A stretch of DNA of 64,000 nucleotides from Profftia tarda (GTDB lineage Bacteria; Pseudomonadota; Gammaproteobacteria; Enterobacterales; Enterobacteriaceae): the NCBI RefSeq assembly GCF_904848675.1, contig NZ_LR890047.1:372001-436000 (forward strand), in the 5' to 3' direction. The notes beneath the pieces were generated by a model. It ran no database searches. It had not been told where the DNA came from and saw only the letters and a program-made list of their open reading frames with translations. Both the position numbers and the translations under genes were made by a program. Positions 21,641 through 32,314 of this stretch are shown piece after piece (positions within the stretch are counted from its first letter, which is position 1; each line of letters opens with the position of its first letter).

Positions 21641-23469
21641 TGTTATATGTTTCAGTAATATCATTTATTTAGTAAAATAATGAATCATTATGCAATTAAA
21701 GAGTCTTTTCATTTAGAAGAATTAAATTTTTTGAAAGTGCAAAGATAGAATGCATCTATGTGTCAATTTTATACAGATGCCTATCTTGACTATCATGCTA
21801 TTTCTTTTTTCTTCTATATATACAATTTTATTGTGCAAATCCTATAAATCAATGCTATCCTTTTAAAGGAATTGCAGTAATGATTAAAAAATCATATTTG
21901 TAGTTTGATTTTTGTGTTGCTTTATATTAGTACTTCAAGATGAAGCAAGCACTTTTATTTATAAAAATAAAGAAAAGACAAAATGCTACATTAGATAGAA
22001 TAAATTATTCTAAAGTTCGGTTGTATTCAATTTAAATTGCAGTAGTGTAATCACTTAAGCATGAATAATAATATTTATCTCTTATTACATCTGTGCCAAA
22101 ATATTTAATCTTTCATCCTCATAATTCTTTATCAAATAAGTCAAATAAATAGCTTTATTATTATGCTAATTTTAAAAAATAACCTATTAATAAGATATTC
22201 TATAGACAATCGGTCTATATATTTTCCGTTATTTTAGTTAAACTTTTATTTGTATTGAACAGTCTGATTAGACTTCAAAACAAAAGTTTTTAAAGCTATC
22301 TTATACTAAAAATCCTTGAATACATAAAATATAATGCGCCTTATCTAAATATTTTGTAGTATGATATGCTTAATGCATAACACATCACTTATACTTATCT
22401 TGTAGTAAGTAGTCAAAGATTTAATTAAAATATTAATACTATATAGTAAATAAAAAATTTAAATATCTCACTTTCTCTTCTATAAAGAATACTTCGGCTG
22501 TAATTTCTCTTAAAAGTTATTGTCTGATATTCCTATTATACCTGATATATAGAATTTTAACCTAAATGATAGGTTTATTCTAATTAGGATATCAATATTA
22601 TCATTAATATTTATTAATTAAAGAGAGTCTTATCTCTGATTTTAGAATATTAGATTAGGTAGTATATTTTTACAATTATGATACTAAATTAATAATGTTT
22701 TCCATCAGCTAATAGCAAATCTGGAATCCAGATTCCCTTTTAAATAAAATCAGTTATACCTCTTTGTAGATTACGGTGGAGATAATTAATTTATAGATCA
22801 TGATAGTTTGAGGAAATAGGTTTGATTGAAAAGCTCTTGGAGAGGTTATTACTATTTTTAAATGATAATCTGTACTTTTTGCCATGGTTGTTATACTAGA
22901 TAAAACGCATAGATACTGATCTAAACAATTAGATCAAGATAGTGTGCAAAAAGATGCTAGTATCATAACCTTATGAAGCATACTCTATTGATAGTTATTC
23001 AAATTTAATCTAAAATATTTTGATCATGGAGATATCAGCTTTAATAAAATTTTTTATTTGAATGATCTTGAACTTTAAATTGATACTGCAATGCTATCAT
23101 TACTTAAATAGTAAGTAATACTCTTAAATATAATTTCGCATTATCGAATATCATCTAGTGCGGTTGTTAAGAAAGAATGGTAAAATATTACTGAGTATAA
23201 TGTTTTTAAACATAAAAAGCTGATAATATTTATTTGTTAGAAATATTTCTGTGAAATAAGTAGACAGAAAATGTTTATCCATCTACTGAATATAATAATA
23301 AAATGGTAATAATTTAAGAATATGCATAATAATATAGTGTTTTAGAAAAAAAATAAGACTATATTTATACTCATCAATATTCAGTAATAATAGGAATATA
23401 TCTATAAAACAAAAAAATTATTTGATAATAATGTATATGTTATAGATCAATGATTGATTATTTACTATG
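21641..23469. other. 1.8-kb AT-rich gap between zapA and trkA
   Basis: fau and serA follow 6S RNA in E. coli and mscL follows trkA, but I could not trace any of them convincingly. A 43-codon minus-strand frame near 22700-22880 is the only protein-like stretch and matches nothing I know. Confidence 0.45.
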
Positions 23470-24846
23470 CTATAAGAGGTATGAATCTTGGTAAAACAAA
23501 TGTTCAACATCTGTGATAAACTTCTTATCTATAAGAAATAAGATAACGTGATCTCCATGTTCAATTTTAAATTTTCTATTAGCTATTATAACATCATTGC
23601 TTCTAACAATAGCACCAATAGTTGTACCTGGCGGTAATTTGATCTCTTCTACTCTGCGACCAACAACTTTTGAGGTGTTTTCGTCTCCATATGCAATTGC
23701 TTCAATAGCCTCAGCAACACCGTGTCGCAAGGATGATACGCTGACTATATATGCTTTTCGCACATACCCAAGCATAGCAGAGATTGTTGCTTGCTGGGGT
23801 GAGATAGCAATGTCAATAACACTACCTTGCACTAGATCTACATATGCTCTTCTCTGAATTAGCACCATCACTTTCTTAGCTCCTAAACGTTTTGCTAGCA
23901 TAGCGGACATGATATTAGCCTCGTCATCATCCGTTAGAGCAATAAATACGTCTATTTGATCAACGTGCTCTTCAGTTAGTAGTTCGTGGTCAGATGCATC
24001 ACCATAAAAAACAGTAGTGTTTTGTAGCATTTCAGCCAGCTCGACGGAACGTTGCTGATTGTGTTCTATCAGTTTTACTGTATAGCTTTTTTCTAATCTA
24101 TGAGCCAATCCCGCACCTATATGTCCTCCGCCAACAATCATAATGCGTTTGTAAGATTTTTCTAAACGTTGTAGTTCGCTCATGACAGCCCTAATATGGG
24201 GCGACGCTACTACGAAAAATACTTCATCCCCGGCTTCAATAATCGTAGATCCTTGTGGGCGTATTGGACGATCTTTTCGGAAAATAGCTGCAATGCGTGT
24301 ATTAATATGTGGCATATGTGCTTTTAAAGAAGATAACGAATTACCAACTAACGGGCCACCATAGTATGCAGTGATTACTACAAGGCTTACTTTCCCTTCT
24401 GCGAAATTCACCACTTGTAATGTACCAGGATACTCTATTAGGCGATATACACAGTCTGTTACTAACTGCTCAGGAGAGATAAGATGGTCTATGGGGATAT
24501 CAGCTCTATTAAATAGACGTTGATTTTCACGGATATATTCCGTTGAACGTATGCGAGCGATTCTTTTGGGTGTGTTAAATAAGGAATAGGAGATCTGACA
24601 TGCTACCATATTAATTTCATCTGAACTTGTAACTGCTATCAGCATATCAGCATCTTTAGCACCAGCCTCACGTAATACTCGTGGATAAGAGCTATAACCC
24701 TGAATAACCCTTAAATCAAACTTATCTTGTAGTTGGCGAAGTCGATCGCCATTAGTATCGACAATTGTTATATCGTTTTTTTCGCCAACTAGGTTTTCTG
24801 CCAGTGTACCACCTACTTGACCAGCGCCAAGAATAATGATTTTCAT
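23470..24846 (-). CDS. trkA: TrkA, NAD-binding regulator of Trk K+ uptake
   Basis: Peripheral inner-membrane protein that binds NAD(H)/ATP and gates the TrkH/TrkG potassium channel. 458 residues, identical in length to E. coli. Two RCK repeats: MKIIILGAGQVGGTLAENL (residues 1-19) and IMIVGGGHIGAGLAHRL (near 235-251), each followed by a TrkA-C domain. No clear Shine-Dalgarno before ATG 24846. Upstream lies the decayed rsmB, its E. coli operon partner. K+ uptake needs a TrkH/TrkG elsewhere in the genome. Confidence 0.97.
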   Translation of the reverse strand: MKIIILGAGQVGGTLAENLVGEKNDITIVDTNGDRLRQLQDKFDLRVIQGYSSYPRVLREAGAKDADMLIAVTSSDEINMVACQISYSLFNTPKRIARIRSTEYIRENQRLFNRADIPIDHLISPEQLVTDCVYRLIEYPGTLQVVNFAEGKVSLVVITAYYGGPLVGNSLSSLKAHMPHINTRIAAIFRKDRPIRPQGSTIIEAGDEVFFVVASPHIRAVMSELQRLEKSYKRIMIVGGGHIGAGLAHRLEKSYTVKLIEHNQQRSVELAEMLQNTTVFYGDASDHELLTEEHVDQIDVFIALTDDDEANIMSAMLAKRLGAKKVMVLIQRRAYVDLVQGSVIDIAISPQQATISAMLGYVRKAYIVSVSSLRHGVAEAIEAIAYGDENTSKVVGRRVEEIKLPPGTTIGAIVRSNDVIIANRKFKIEHGDHVILFLIDKKFITDVEHLFYQDSYLL

Positions 24847-24849
24847 AAT

Positions 24850-26191
24850 ATTGTCTGGTTTTTGCTCTTGATTATAATTTTTATTAACTTATTTAATAAA
24901 TAAGCAAAGAAATACTTATTTGAGAACTTTCTCTATTTAGAGTGCCTAATCTTTCTTGATATCTTGGGTTCTTTTATTTATTAAAGTCTTTCATAGATAT
25001 CCTTGTTATTTCACCCCTAGAGCATAGACATACCAGATATCTGTCTCATAGGTGGTTTCCTGAACATTTTGATTATACTATTATGGTATTTATGAGGGGT
25101 ATTCATACTTTTGCATCTTGCACTTATACTTGAGTTTGGAAGAAGATCTACTAAATACTGACACGCAACTAATAAATAACTGTCTTATTCTGGATCAGTC
25201 TATTGCATGATTCAGATACATGAATATCTACATCTTATTGTATATGGTATGATGAGAAAGTATTATATACTATACTCTGATATCTGAAGAAGTGCCTTGA
25301 TTTTATCTTATTACTCTATTTTATATTTCTTTATTTTTTAATGTGCTATATATTAATTTACATACTGATTTAGGAGGATTCATTTCTTTAGATAAAAGGT
25401 TATAAAAAAACAAAAATCAATATTCGTTAATTTACTCGTAGGGTTAATAGCCTGCTAATAGTAGTCATACATGAATTAATGAAAGATTAGCGCTAAAAAT
25501 TAGCATGTCAGATATTTTGATAGGATTTCATAGTATATCACAAGTTATTCTATGAATGGCTAAATAACCCATCAAGAATATACTGACATAATTAGATATC
25601 AGTGCTCGTCTTAGACGATGCTTGATTATATCCTATTTTATTGTCTAATAATCATTAGAACTAAAGTTCTCCAAATATTTCTGGATGATACGAGTCATAA
25701 TATATCCTTAGTCCAAAAACATATTATCAAGGATGTTTAATGTTACCATAAATGCATCTCTCTTTATCTTAGATGAAGATATTCTTCGCATATAGTCTTT
25801 GGTTCAAGACAAGATATCTTATTCAAACATTTGTTATTCTGATAATGAATATTATAGCGGCCGTGTTGAATCATCGGCTAGTTTTATAAGACAAGACATT
25901 ATAATAATTCTTGATCAAAATGCGATATTAACAATATATAAAATGCATTTTTGGAGTAATGTTACCTGCTTAACTGAATCAGTATTGATGCTCTGTATTT
26001 GAATACATTAAGCTTGTATTAGTTGTATCTTCTGTGATATTTAGATGCAATTATGCACTCCTTAGATAAAAATATGAATTTATATTTAATTTCTTTAAAA
26101 TTAAAGTGCAAAGTTAGTAATGAATATATTTTACTTGTAATGGCATCTAATTTAATTAAAACACAAGAACGTAAATTAGTTGGTAAATCAT
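24850..26191 (-). pseudogene. rsmB: Decayed rsmB (16S rRNA m5C967 methyltransferase)
   Basis: Upstream of trkA on the same strand, as in E. coli. The start survives: AAGGAG at 26207-26202 and ATG at 26191, then a one-base deletion that shifts the frame before NLRS (family QRNLRSMA). The C-terminal catalytic region is visible: DSYLLVAC near 25180-25161 (family DRILLDAPC), a block with the spacing of HPDIKWLRRDRDIP, and YVYA followed by a decayed PEENSLQIKAF near 24960. Span 1.34 kb compared with 429 codons. Several stops. Spacing between N- and C-terminal blocks fits the family within about 50 nt. Confidence 0.72.
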
Positions 26192-27029
26192 GTAATATCA
26201 TCTCCTTTTAATTAGTTAACATCTGAGATAAGATGTCTTTTATTTATTCTGTCTCAGATGAACATACTTAATTTTATTTAGTTATATGAATATTATAATA
26301 TTAGCGTCGCGCTCTTGTAGAGGTCCATAAACATGTTTATTATTTTGAGCCGGAATTATTATTTCAAATATATGATAAGTTAATTAATAATTTTTAGAAT
26401 TACAAATCATTCTCTCATCTGGGCCAAAAGTAAGAATTGATCATGTTTTTAGAATTTAATGGTATTTTTCTTGATGATATTACAGAATATTGATAATTGT
26501 ATAGTCTCTAGTAATTGCTTGTTTTGTGCTTTCTAATATTTTCAATATATATTTTATATAATCTATTACCTGATATATTATTTTCATAATTCTAGTTACG
26601 GATAAAAATATGTATCTAAAAAGAATGGTCTCCTGTAACCATAGTAAGAGAAGATTATGAATTAGTAAAATATGATCTCTAAATAAAGACTAGCAAAGAT
26701 CGTCTAAATCACTGTTATGAAGTTCAGGGTATACAGCAGATTGCCGCACATCAAACAATTAGTGTCTATAGCTTTTTATTCTTATTACTCTTTCTCTAGC
26801 TGCTAGAGACTTATTGTATCTAATATTCGGGTAGCTCATTGTTGTTAGTTAAAATAGGTATCCATTGGTTTATGCTCTCTAAGCTGAACAGAAATATCAG
26901 AATGCACTTGCATAAATATTTTCATTTTTTCTGTTTTAATGCTAATGAATTGGACTATAAAGTTAGTCATTTCTTAATTATATTATTTTAGATATTTCTC
27001 TTTTCTTAGTTCAGTATGCACTTAAAATT
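26192..27029. other. Gap upstream of rsmB (fmt expected, not confirmed)
   Basis: fmt precedes rsmB in E. coli. On the minus strand I see FMQVHSDI near 26913 (family IMQMDVGL) and a P-A near 26320 that could be its tail, but the same stretch can also be fitted to the helicase ghost next door, so neither is claimed as a gene. Confidence 0.35.
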
Positions 27030-27281
27030 TTATTTTGTATTATTATAAGGGTCTCGCCATCCTACATCAACAGATTTTAGTCGAAATGATATCCGTAAAT
27101 TTATTTGCTTATATTTTGTAGAAATCCCTTCTCTATCTAGATTATTGCATACATATTTGGTACTTTTATTTAGTCTTTTCTTAATAAATACTGCAGTCTT
27201 AAAATCCTGTTTGGGTATGGAGGTATTATAATACTTGTAATAAGCGGCTATTTCATTATTATCTAAGTTATCTTTACCCGT
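27030..27281 (-). pseudogene. Stop-free 83-codon fragment, DEAD-box helicase-like
   Basis: A frame without a start codon runs free of stops for about 83 codons. Its middle reads FKTAVFIKKRLNK and then NNLDREGISTKY, which lines up with the SrmB segment KTA...VFVRKRERV...NWLREAGINNCY; a following VDVGWR could be TDVAARG of motif V. Upstream pieces (ILDK for ILDEAD, REIQ for DAIQ) are in order but about 200 nt too far away. It may therefore be an srmB-type ghost with an internal insertion, or a chance fit. srmB is not next to rsmB in E. coli. Confidence 0.35.
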
Positions 27282-28280
27282 ATCATTTCATCATTTATTA
27301 TTATCTATGTTATTTTTCTGTTGTAGGTTTGATGAATATCTTCGTCTTTTATCTTAAAATTTTTAAGCTCTACATCAGTTACTATGTCATTTTTATAATT
27401 CATTTATATTAATTTTTCTAGATGCATGTTATCCTTATTACATAAGGATTAAAGCCATATATTAAATTTCTATCGGTAGGATCATTCTGTTTCTGTATAA
27501 GATTTATTATTTTTTGCTCTTTTGAATTTCTCTAGAACCAACTTTGCGTATTAATCTACAGAGAATCCTGTATTTTAATAATATTTAGATATTCGTCATG
27601 ATGAAATACTTTATTTATCTAAAATAGACGATATTAAATATGGCTGCTATGAATTTTTATCGCTAATTATCGGACCAAATTTTGGTCTGTGCTGGTTAAG
27701 TAGTCTATTATCAACCAATAATTTAAGAGTTTTATTTTGTATATCATTTATATAGTCTTGTTCTCTTAAATTTTAAAAACTGATCGCATAATTGCTATTT
27801 TAAAGTATTAAGCTTCTTTTAAGAGCTTTTTTGCGCTCAAAATAGCTAATTTCTTAAATATTTATCTTGTTATCATATTCAATATAACCGATCTAGAAAT
27901 GACCGCCCATACTTCTCGGAATAAATGAAACCATGATTAGTAAAAAAATTATTTGGGGCTACATAATCGAGAAACTTTCATAAATTATCTATCATAATGT
28001 GGAAGCACCCCGTTATAATTTTTGCTAAAATAATATGTCTTTTCTTTTAGTTTACAACATGCATATCCGATTGATATATAAACTTAATATTATTTTATCG
28101 TCTATTATAAATCAGATTTTTTAATTTAGTTATGCTACTTTCTATAGAAAGTAGCTACTTTAACGAATACTCACTAGAAATATTGAATACCATGGGTTAT
28201 CAAATAGTCTCTTTTTATGTATGCTTGTATACATCAAGTCTTTTTTATATATCAAAAGATTTTCTAAGCTATATCTATTT
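27282..28280. other. Gap before the lon promoter
   Basis: No gene. On the minus strand 27650-27960 gives a long mostly open but interrupted reading that looks protein-like yet unidentified. It includes the duplex-like palindrome GGACCAAATTTTGGTC near 27670. Confidence 0.4.
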
Positions 28281-28284
28281 TTTA

Positions 28285-28313
28285 CGTTGATTACCTCATA
28301 AATACCCCCATGT
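28285..28313 (+). promoter_or_regulatory. Sigma-32 heat-shock promoter of lon
   Basis: TTGAT at 28287 and CCCCATGT at 28306-28313 match the sigma-32 elements (CTTGAA and CCCCATNT). The 14 bases between TTGAT and CCCCAT equal the spacing I recall for the E. coli lon promoter. It lies 87 nt before the lon ATG. The surrounding non-coding DNA has decayed, so conservation suggests use. Confidence 0.75.
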
Positions 28314-28399
28314 AATTAAATATGAATAAAGTAAAAAAAGATATAGAAAGGCTGTAATATTCCCATAACTTGACGGAAGCGAAATTAAGAGAGAGCTCT

Positions 28400-30730
28400 A
28401 TGAATCCTGAGCGTTCCGAATATATAGAAATTCCTGTATTACCCCTGCGTGATGTTGTTGTTTATCCGCAAATGGTGATCCCACTATTTGTAGGACGGGA
28501 AAAGTCTGTCAAGTGCTTAGAATCAGCAATGGAGGATGACAAGAAGATTTTACTAGTTGCACAGAAAGAAGCTTCAGCAGATAAAATTGGGGTAAATGAT
28601 CTTTTCTCTGTAGGCACTGTGGCTTCTATTTTACAGATGCTGAAATTGCCTGACGGTACTGTAAAAGTACTTGTTGAAGGTCTACAACGCGCCAAAATTA
28701 CTACCCTATCAGATAAGGGAGAACATTTTGCCGCACAGGCTGAGTATGTAGAAATCAAAGAAATGGATGAGCGGGAACAAGAAATTCTAATTCGAGCAGT
28801 GATTAATCAGTTTGAAGGCTATATTAAACTTAATAAAAAGATTCCACCTGAAGTCTTGACGTCTCTCAATAGTATTCCTGATGCTTCCAGACTGGCAGAT
28901 ACTATTGCAGCTCATATGCCGTTAAAATTACTTGATAAGCAAGCCGTACTTGAAATATTAGATATTTCTAAACGATTGGACTATCTCATGAAGCTTATGG
29001 AGTCTGAAATAGACTTGCTACAAGTTGAGAAACGGATTCGTAATCGCGTCAAAAAGCAGATGGAAAAAAGCCAGCGTGAGTATTATCTGAATGAGCAAAT
29101 GAAAGCTATTCAGAAAGAGCTGGACGAAATGGATGATACTATAGATGAATTTGAATCTCTAAAACGTAAAATAAAATCTATTAAAATGCCTAAAGAGGCT
29201 CGTGAAAAAACTGAAGCTGAATTAAAGAAGCTGAAAATGATGTCTCCCATGTCTGCTGAAGCAACTGTAGTACGCAGCTATATTGAATGGATGATTCAAG
29301 TTCCTTGGGACATTCGTAATAAGGTAAAAAAAGATCTTAATAAAGCTCAGGAGATTTTGGATACAGACCATTATGGCTTAGAGCGTGTTAAAGAGCGCAT
29401 TTTAGAATATTTAGCAGTTCAAAGCCGTGTTAGCAAAATTAAAGGACCAATATTGTGTCTAGTTGGGCCTCCAGGTGTAGGTAAAACTTCTCTTGGTCAA
29501 TCAATTGCTCGTGCAACAGGTCGTCAATACGTGCGGATGGCTCTTGGTGGTGTACGTGATGAGGCAGAAATACGTGGTCACCGTCGTACTTATATTGGCT
29601 CGATGCCGGGTAAACTGATCCAAAAAATGGCAAAAGTAGGAGTGAAAAACCCCTTATTTCTTCTTGATGAGATAGAAAAGATCTCGTCTGATATGCGTGG
29701 AGATCCAGCTGCAGCTCTTCTGGAAGTTTTAGATCCCGAGCAAAATATTGCATTTAACGACCACTATCTGGAAGTTGATTACGATTTATCTGATGTAATG
29801 TTTGTCGCTACTTCTAACTCTATGAATATCCCAGCGCCGTTGCTTAATCGGATGGAAGTAATTCGTCTATCCGGCTATACTGAAGACGAGAAACTAAACA
29901 TTGCCAAAAAGCACTTATTACCTAAACAGTTAGAACGTAACGCACTAAAAAAAGGTGAGTTAACGGTTGATGATAGTGCAATTAACGGTATTATCAGGTA
30001 TTACACTCGTGAAGCAGGAGTGCGTAGTCTGGAACGTGAAATATCTAAGCTTTGTCGTAAAGCAGTAAAAAAAATATTAATGGATAAATCAATTAAGAAA
30101 ATAGAGATTAATGGCAATAATCTTAAAAATCTTCTAGGAGTACAGCGTTACGATTACGGACATGCCGATAACGAAAACCGGGTTGGCCAAGTGACTGGTC
30201 TTGCATGGACTGAGGTAGGCGGTGATCTCCTTACTGTGGAAACTGCTTGCGTGCCCGGTAAAGGAAAATTGACTTACACTGGTTCCTTGGGAGAGGTTAT
30301 GCAGGAGTCTATTCAGGCTGCTCTTACTGTGGTGCGTGCTCGTGCAGAGAAGCTAGGGATTAACACTGATTTTTACGAAAAAAGTGATATTCACGTCCAT
30401 GTACCTGAAGGTGCTACTCCAAAAGATGGTCCAAGTGCAGGTATTGCCATGTGTACTGCACTGGTTTCTTGCTTGACCGGAAATCCGGTTCGCGCTGATG
30501 TTGCGATGACAGGAGAAATTACGCTGCGTGGCTTGGTGTTGCCAATAGGTGGTTTAAAAGAAAAATTATTGGCTGCACATCGTGGTGGCATCAAAATAGT
30601 AATTATTCCAGATGAAAATAAACGTGATTTGGAAGAGATACAAGATAACGTGTTAGCTGATCTAGAAATTCATCCTGTAAAAAGAATTGATGAAGTATTA
30701 TCACTTGCACTTTATAATTCAGCATTCTGA
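28400..30730 (+). CDS. lon: Lon, ATP-dependent protease
   Basis: Hexameric cytosolic AAA+ serine protease for misfolded and regulatory proteins. The frame is open from 28370 (TTG), but the true start is ATG 28400: it matches the family start MNPERSE and is preceded by AAGAGAGAGCTCT, the same leader as in E. coli. 776 residues (E. coli 784); the last few differ. N-terminal substrate domain, central coiled coil, Walker A GPPGVGKTS near 355, Walker B FLLDEIEK near 420, catalytic Ser in PKDGPSAG near 679 and Lys in GGLKEKLLAAHRGG near 722. hupB follows as in E. coli, but clpX no longer precedes it. Confidence 0.98.
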   Translation: MNPERSEYIEIPVLPLRDVVVYPQMVIPLFVGREKSVKCLESAMEDDKKILLVAQKEASADKIGVNDLFSVGTVASILQMLKLPDGTVKVLVEGLQRAKITTLSDKGEHFAAQAEYVEIKEMDEREQEILIRAVINQFEGYIKLNKKIPPEVLTSLNSIPDASRLADTIAAHMPLKLLDKQAVLEILDISKRLDYLMKLMESEIDLLQVEKRIRNRVKKQMEKSQREYYLNEQMKAIQKELDEMDDTIDEFESLKRKIKSIKMPKEAREKTEAELKKLKMMSPMSAEATVVRSYIEWMIQVPWDIRNKVKKDLNKAQEILDTDHYGLERVKERILEYLAVQSRVSKIKGPILCLVGPPGVGKTSLGQSIARATGRQYVRMALGGVRDEAEIRGHRRTYIGSMPGKLIQKMAKVGVKNPLFLLDEIEKISSDMRGDPAAALLEVLDPEQNIAFNDHYLEVDYDLSDVMFVATSNSMNIPAPLLNRMEVIRLSGYTEDEKLNIAKKHLLPKQLERNALKKGELTVDDSAINGIIRYYTREAGVRSLEREISKLCRKAVKKILMDKSIKKIEINGNNLKNLLGVQRYDYGHADNENRVGQVTGLAWTEVGGDLLTVETACVPGKGKLTYTGSLGEVMQESIQAALTVVRARAEKLGINTDFYEKSDIHVHVPEGATPKDGPSAGIAMCTALVSCLTGNPVRADVAMTGEITLRGLVLPIGGLKEKLLAAHRGGIKIVIIPDENKRDLEEIQDNVLADLEIHPVKRIDEVLSLALYNSAF

Positions 30731-30960
30731 AATAAAATAGTAACCAAAAATAATATATCACACAATTTGATACAATTTATTATGTAATTAGCAAATTTTA
30801 ATATTGTTTAGCATTTTACGCGACTTGCCTAGTCGTATTAAACGTAAATTTTGGATATGGCTTATCTTTTAATAAATTTCTAGCAATTGATATTGCTATA
30901 TGCAGTCGTATCCTAAGAGGAATATTATTGTACATCATAAAATTTAAAGGGGATTAAAGA

Positions 30961-31233
30961 GTGAATAAATCACAACTGATAGACAAGATTGCCGAACGTG
31001 CAGATATCTCTAAAGCTTCTGCTTGTCGTATAATAGATGCAATGATTTCATCTATTATTGATGCTTTAAAGAAAGGTGATTCTGTATCTCTAGTAGGTTT
31101 TGGTACTTTTGATGTGCGTAATCGCTCTGCGCGTACTGGTCGTAACCCCAAGACTGGTAAACAAATAAATATTCCTGCCTATAAATGCCCTTGTTTTCGT
31201 GCTGGTAAGTCGCTGAGAGATGAAATGAATTAA
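30961..31233 (+). CDS. hupB: HupB, HU beta DNA-binding protein
   Basis: Small nucleoid protein that bends and packs DNA as a dimer. 90 residues, the family length. It starts with GTG at 30961, as in E. coli, with AGGGGA 6 nt upstream. Signature region GFGTFDVRNRSARTGRNPKT near residues 46-65. The C-terminal half of the DNA-binding arm has unusual residues (YKCPCFRAGKSL where AAKVPSFRAGKAL is typical). It sits 230 nt after lon, as in E. coli. If hupA is absent, this may be the only HU. Confidence 0.96.
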   Translation: MNKSQLIDKIAERADISKASACRIIDAMISSIIDALKKGDSVSLVGFGTFDVRNRSARTGRNPKTGKQINIPAYKCPCFRAGKSLRDEMN

Positions 31234-31964
31234 TTTTTCTTCAAATTATAAATGTTTCTCTTTTATATGTATGCGTTATCATTTCTTTTATAGATGATCA
31301 TTAAATCATTATATTATAAATATTTAAATTCAATAAAATAATATACATGCAAATAATTTGAGTCTAGCTATCTTGTTTAAGTTAATATCTTTTAAGAGAA
31401 TATACCAAAAGGTACTACGATTATCGTTTGGCATATTCTCTTATATAGACTCGGGAGTATCTAAAATTCATAATACTTTAGATATATATATTCTCTAACG
31501 TTATTTATAACGCACAATATTATGTCATTAATTAATGACTTTCTAGTTTGTTCTCCATATTGTTTTAATTTTGATAATCTCAGAATTTATGAATTTTTAT
31601 TAAATTTTAATATATAATTTTTTAAGAGCTGTATAGAAATTATTATGCTTCAAGGAAATAGCATAGATGTCACCCTATCTGCTCTAAAATTCTATTGAAT
31701 ATATACATTTGTTTCTGTAGATCATATCTTATACTGTTGTTTTTATAGTTCTTATACCAGCATATGATTAAGGATTTTTCTACTTAGTTCCTAGAACTAT
31801 TATTTTTTCTATATTAATATTTTATGCAGTAATTTCCTGTCATTTCCATAATTAGACCGATAGTACAACCATATTTTTATTAATTTTTTAAAAATTAATT
31901 GAATAATATTATTATTACGAGCATATACATTAAATATATATATATTATCAATATTGATAGAGAA

Positions 31965-31991
31965 ATAGTTATCAGTAAAACTGATAACTAT
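31965..31991. repeat. 12-bp inverted repeat with AAA loop
   Basis: ATAGTTATCAGT, loop AAA, ACTGATAACTAT. Perfect pairing, no T-run after it on either strand. Function unknown. Confidence 0.85.
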
Positions 31992-32205
31992 AGTATTAAA
32001 TTGTATACTATATCCCTTGAAGACCTCCCTAATAATTCATAAATTAACTAATAGGATTAATATGATATGATCTATTTAACTGAGGAATTTATAAGTATGA
32101 TGTTAAGGTGATCAGATCATTTTTTCTAATTATTGGTTATGTTTTGAGTTAATTTATTAATTTAGCTAATGCTTTAAATAAATTTCATTTTATTGATCTA
32201 TGATG

Positions 32206-32253
32206 ATTATATCAGTATATGCATTATCTTTTTAATGCATATACTGATATAAT
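32206..32253. repeat. Perfect 21-bp inverted repeat upstream of ycaO
   Basis: Left arm 32206-32226, loop TCTTTT, right arm 32233-32253, all 21 positions pair (core ATATCAGTATATGCAT). It ends 61 nt before the ycaO start. It could be a transcript-end or leader structure, or a leftover repeat. The arms are AT-rich and no T-run follows. Confidence 0.9.
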
Positions 32254-32314
32254 TATTTAATATTATTAAATAATATTAAATATTAATTAATATACCTAAA
32301 CAAGTGATTTCAAA

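Larger units (their letters stand above)
31234..32314. other. Gap between hupB and ycaO with three inverted repeats
   Basis: ppiD follows hupB in E. coli but was not seen. The stretch holds an imperfect inverted repeat at 31394-31442 (TAAGAGAATATACC against GGCATATTCTCTTA, one mismatch), a 12-bp stem at 31965-31991 and a 21-bp perfect stem at 32206-32253. Confidence 0.5.

Noticed and set aside
23020..23469. mscL remnant downstream of trkA (an IIDL stretch near 23450)
   Set aside because: The match would place the MscL N-terminus inside the intact trkA 3' end, so the geometry fails.
24990..25230. Plus-strand resemblance to RsmB (FIDILVISP for FDRILLDAP, and F-A-S-C-T for Y-A-T-C-S)
   Set aside because: It would put rsmB on the wrong strand, overlapping trkA. 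The minus-strand alignment fits synteny, spacing and the N-terminal remnant. Useful as a warning about how easily AT-rich DNA gives chance matches.
26270..26920. fmt remnant upstream of rsmB
   Set aside because: FMQVHSDI resembles IMQMDVGL, but the distances to other candidate blocks do not fit and the same bases also suit the helicase fragment. Left unassigned.
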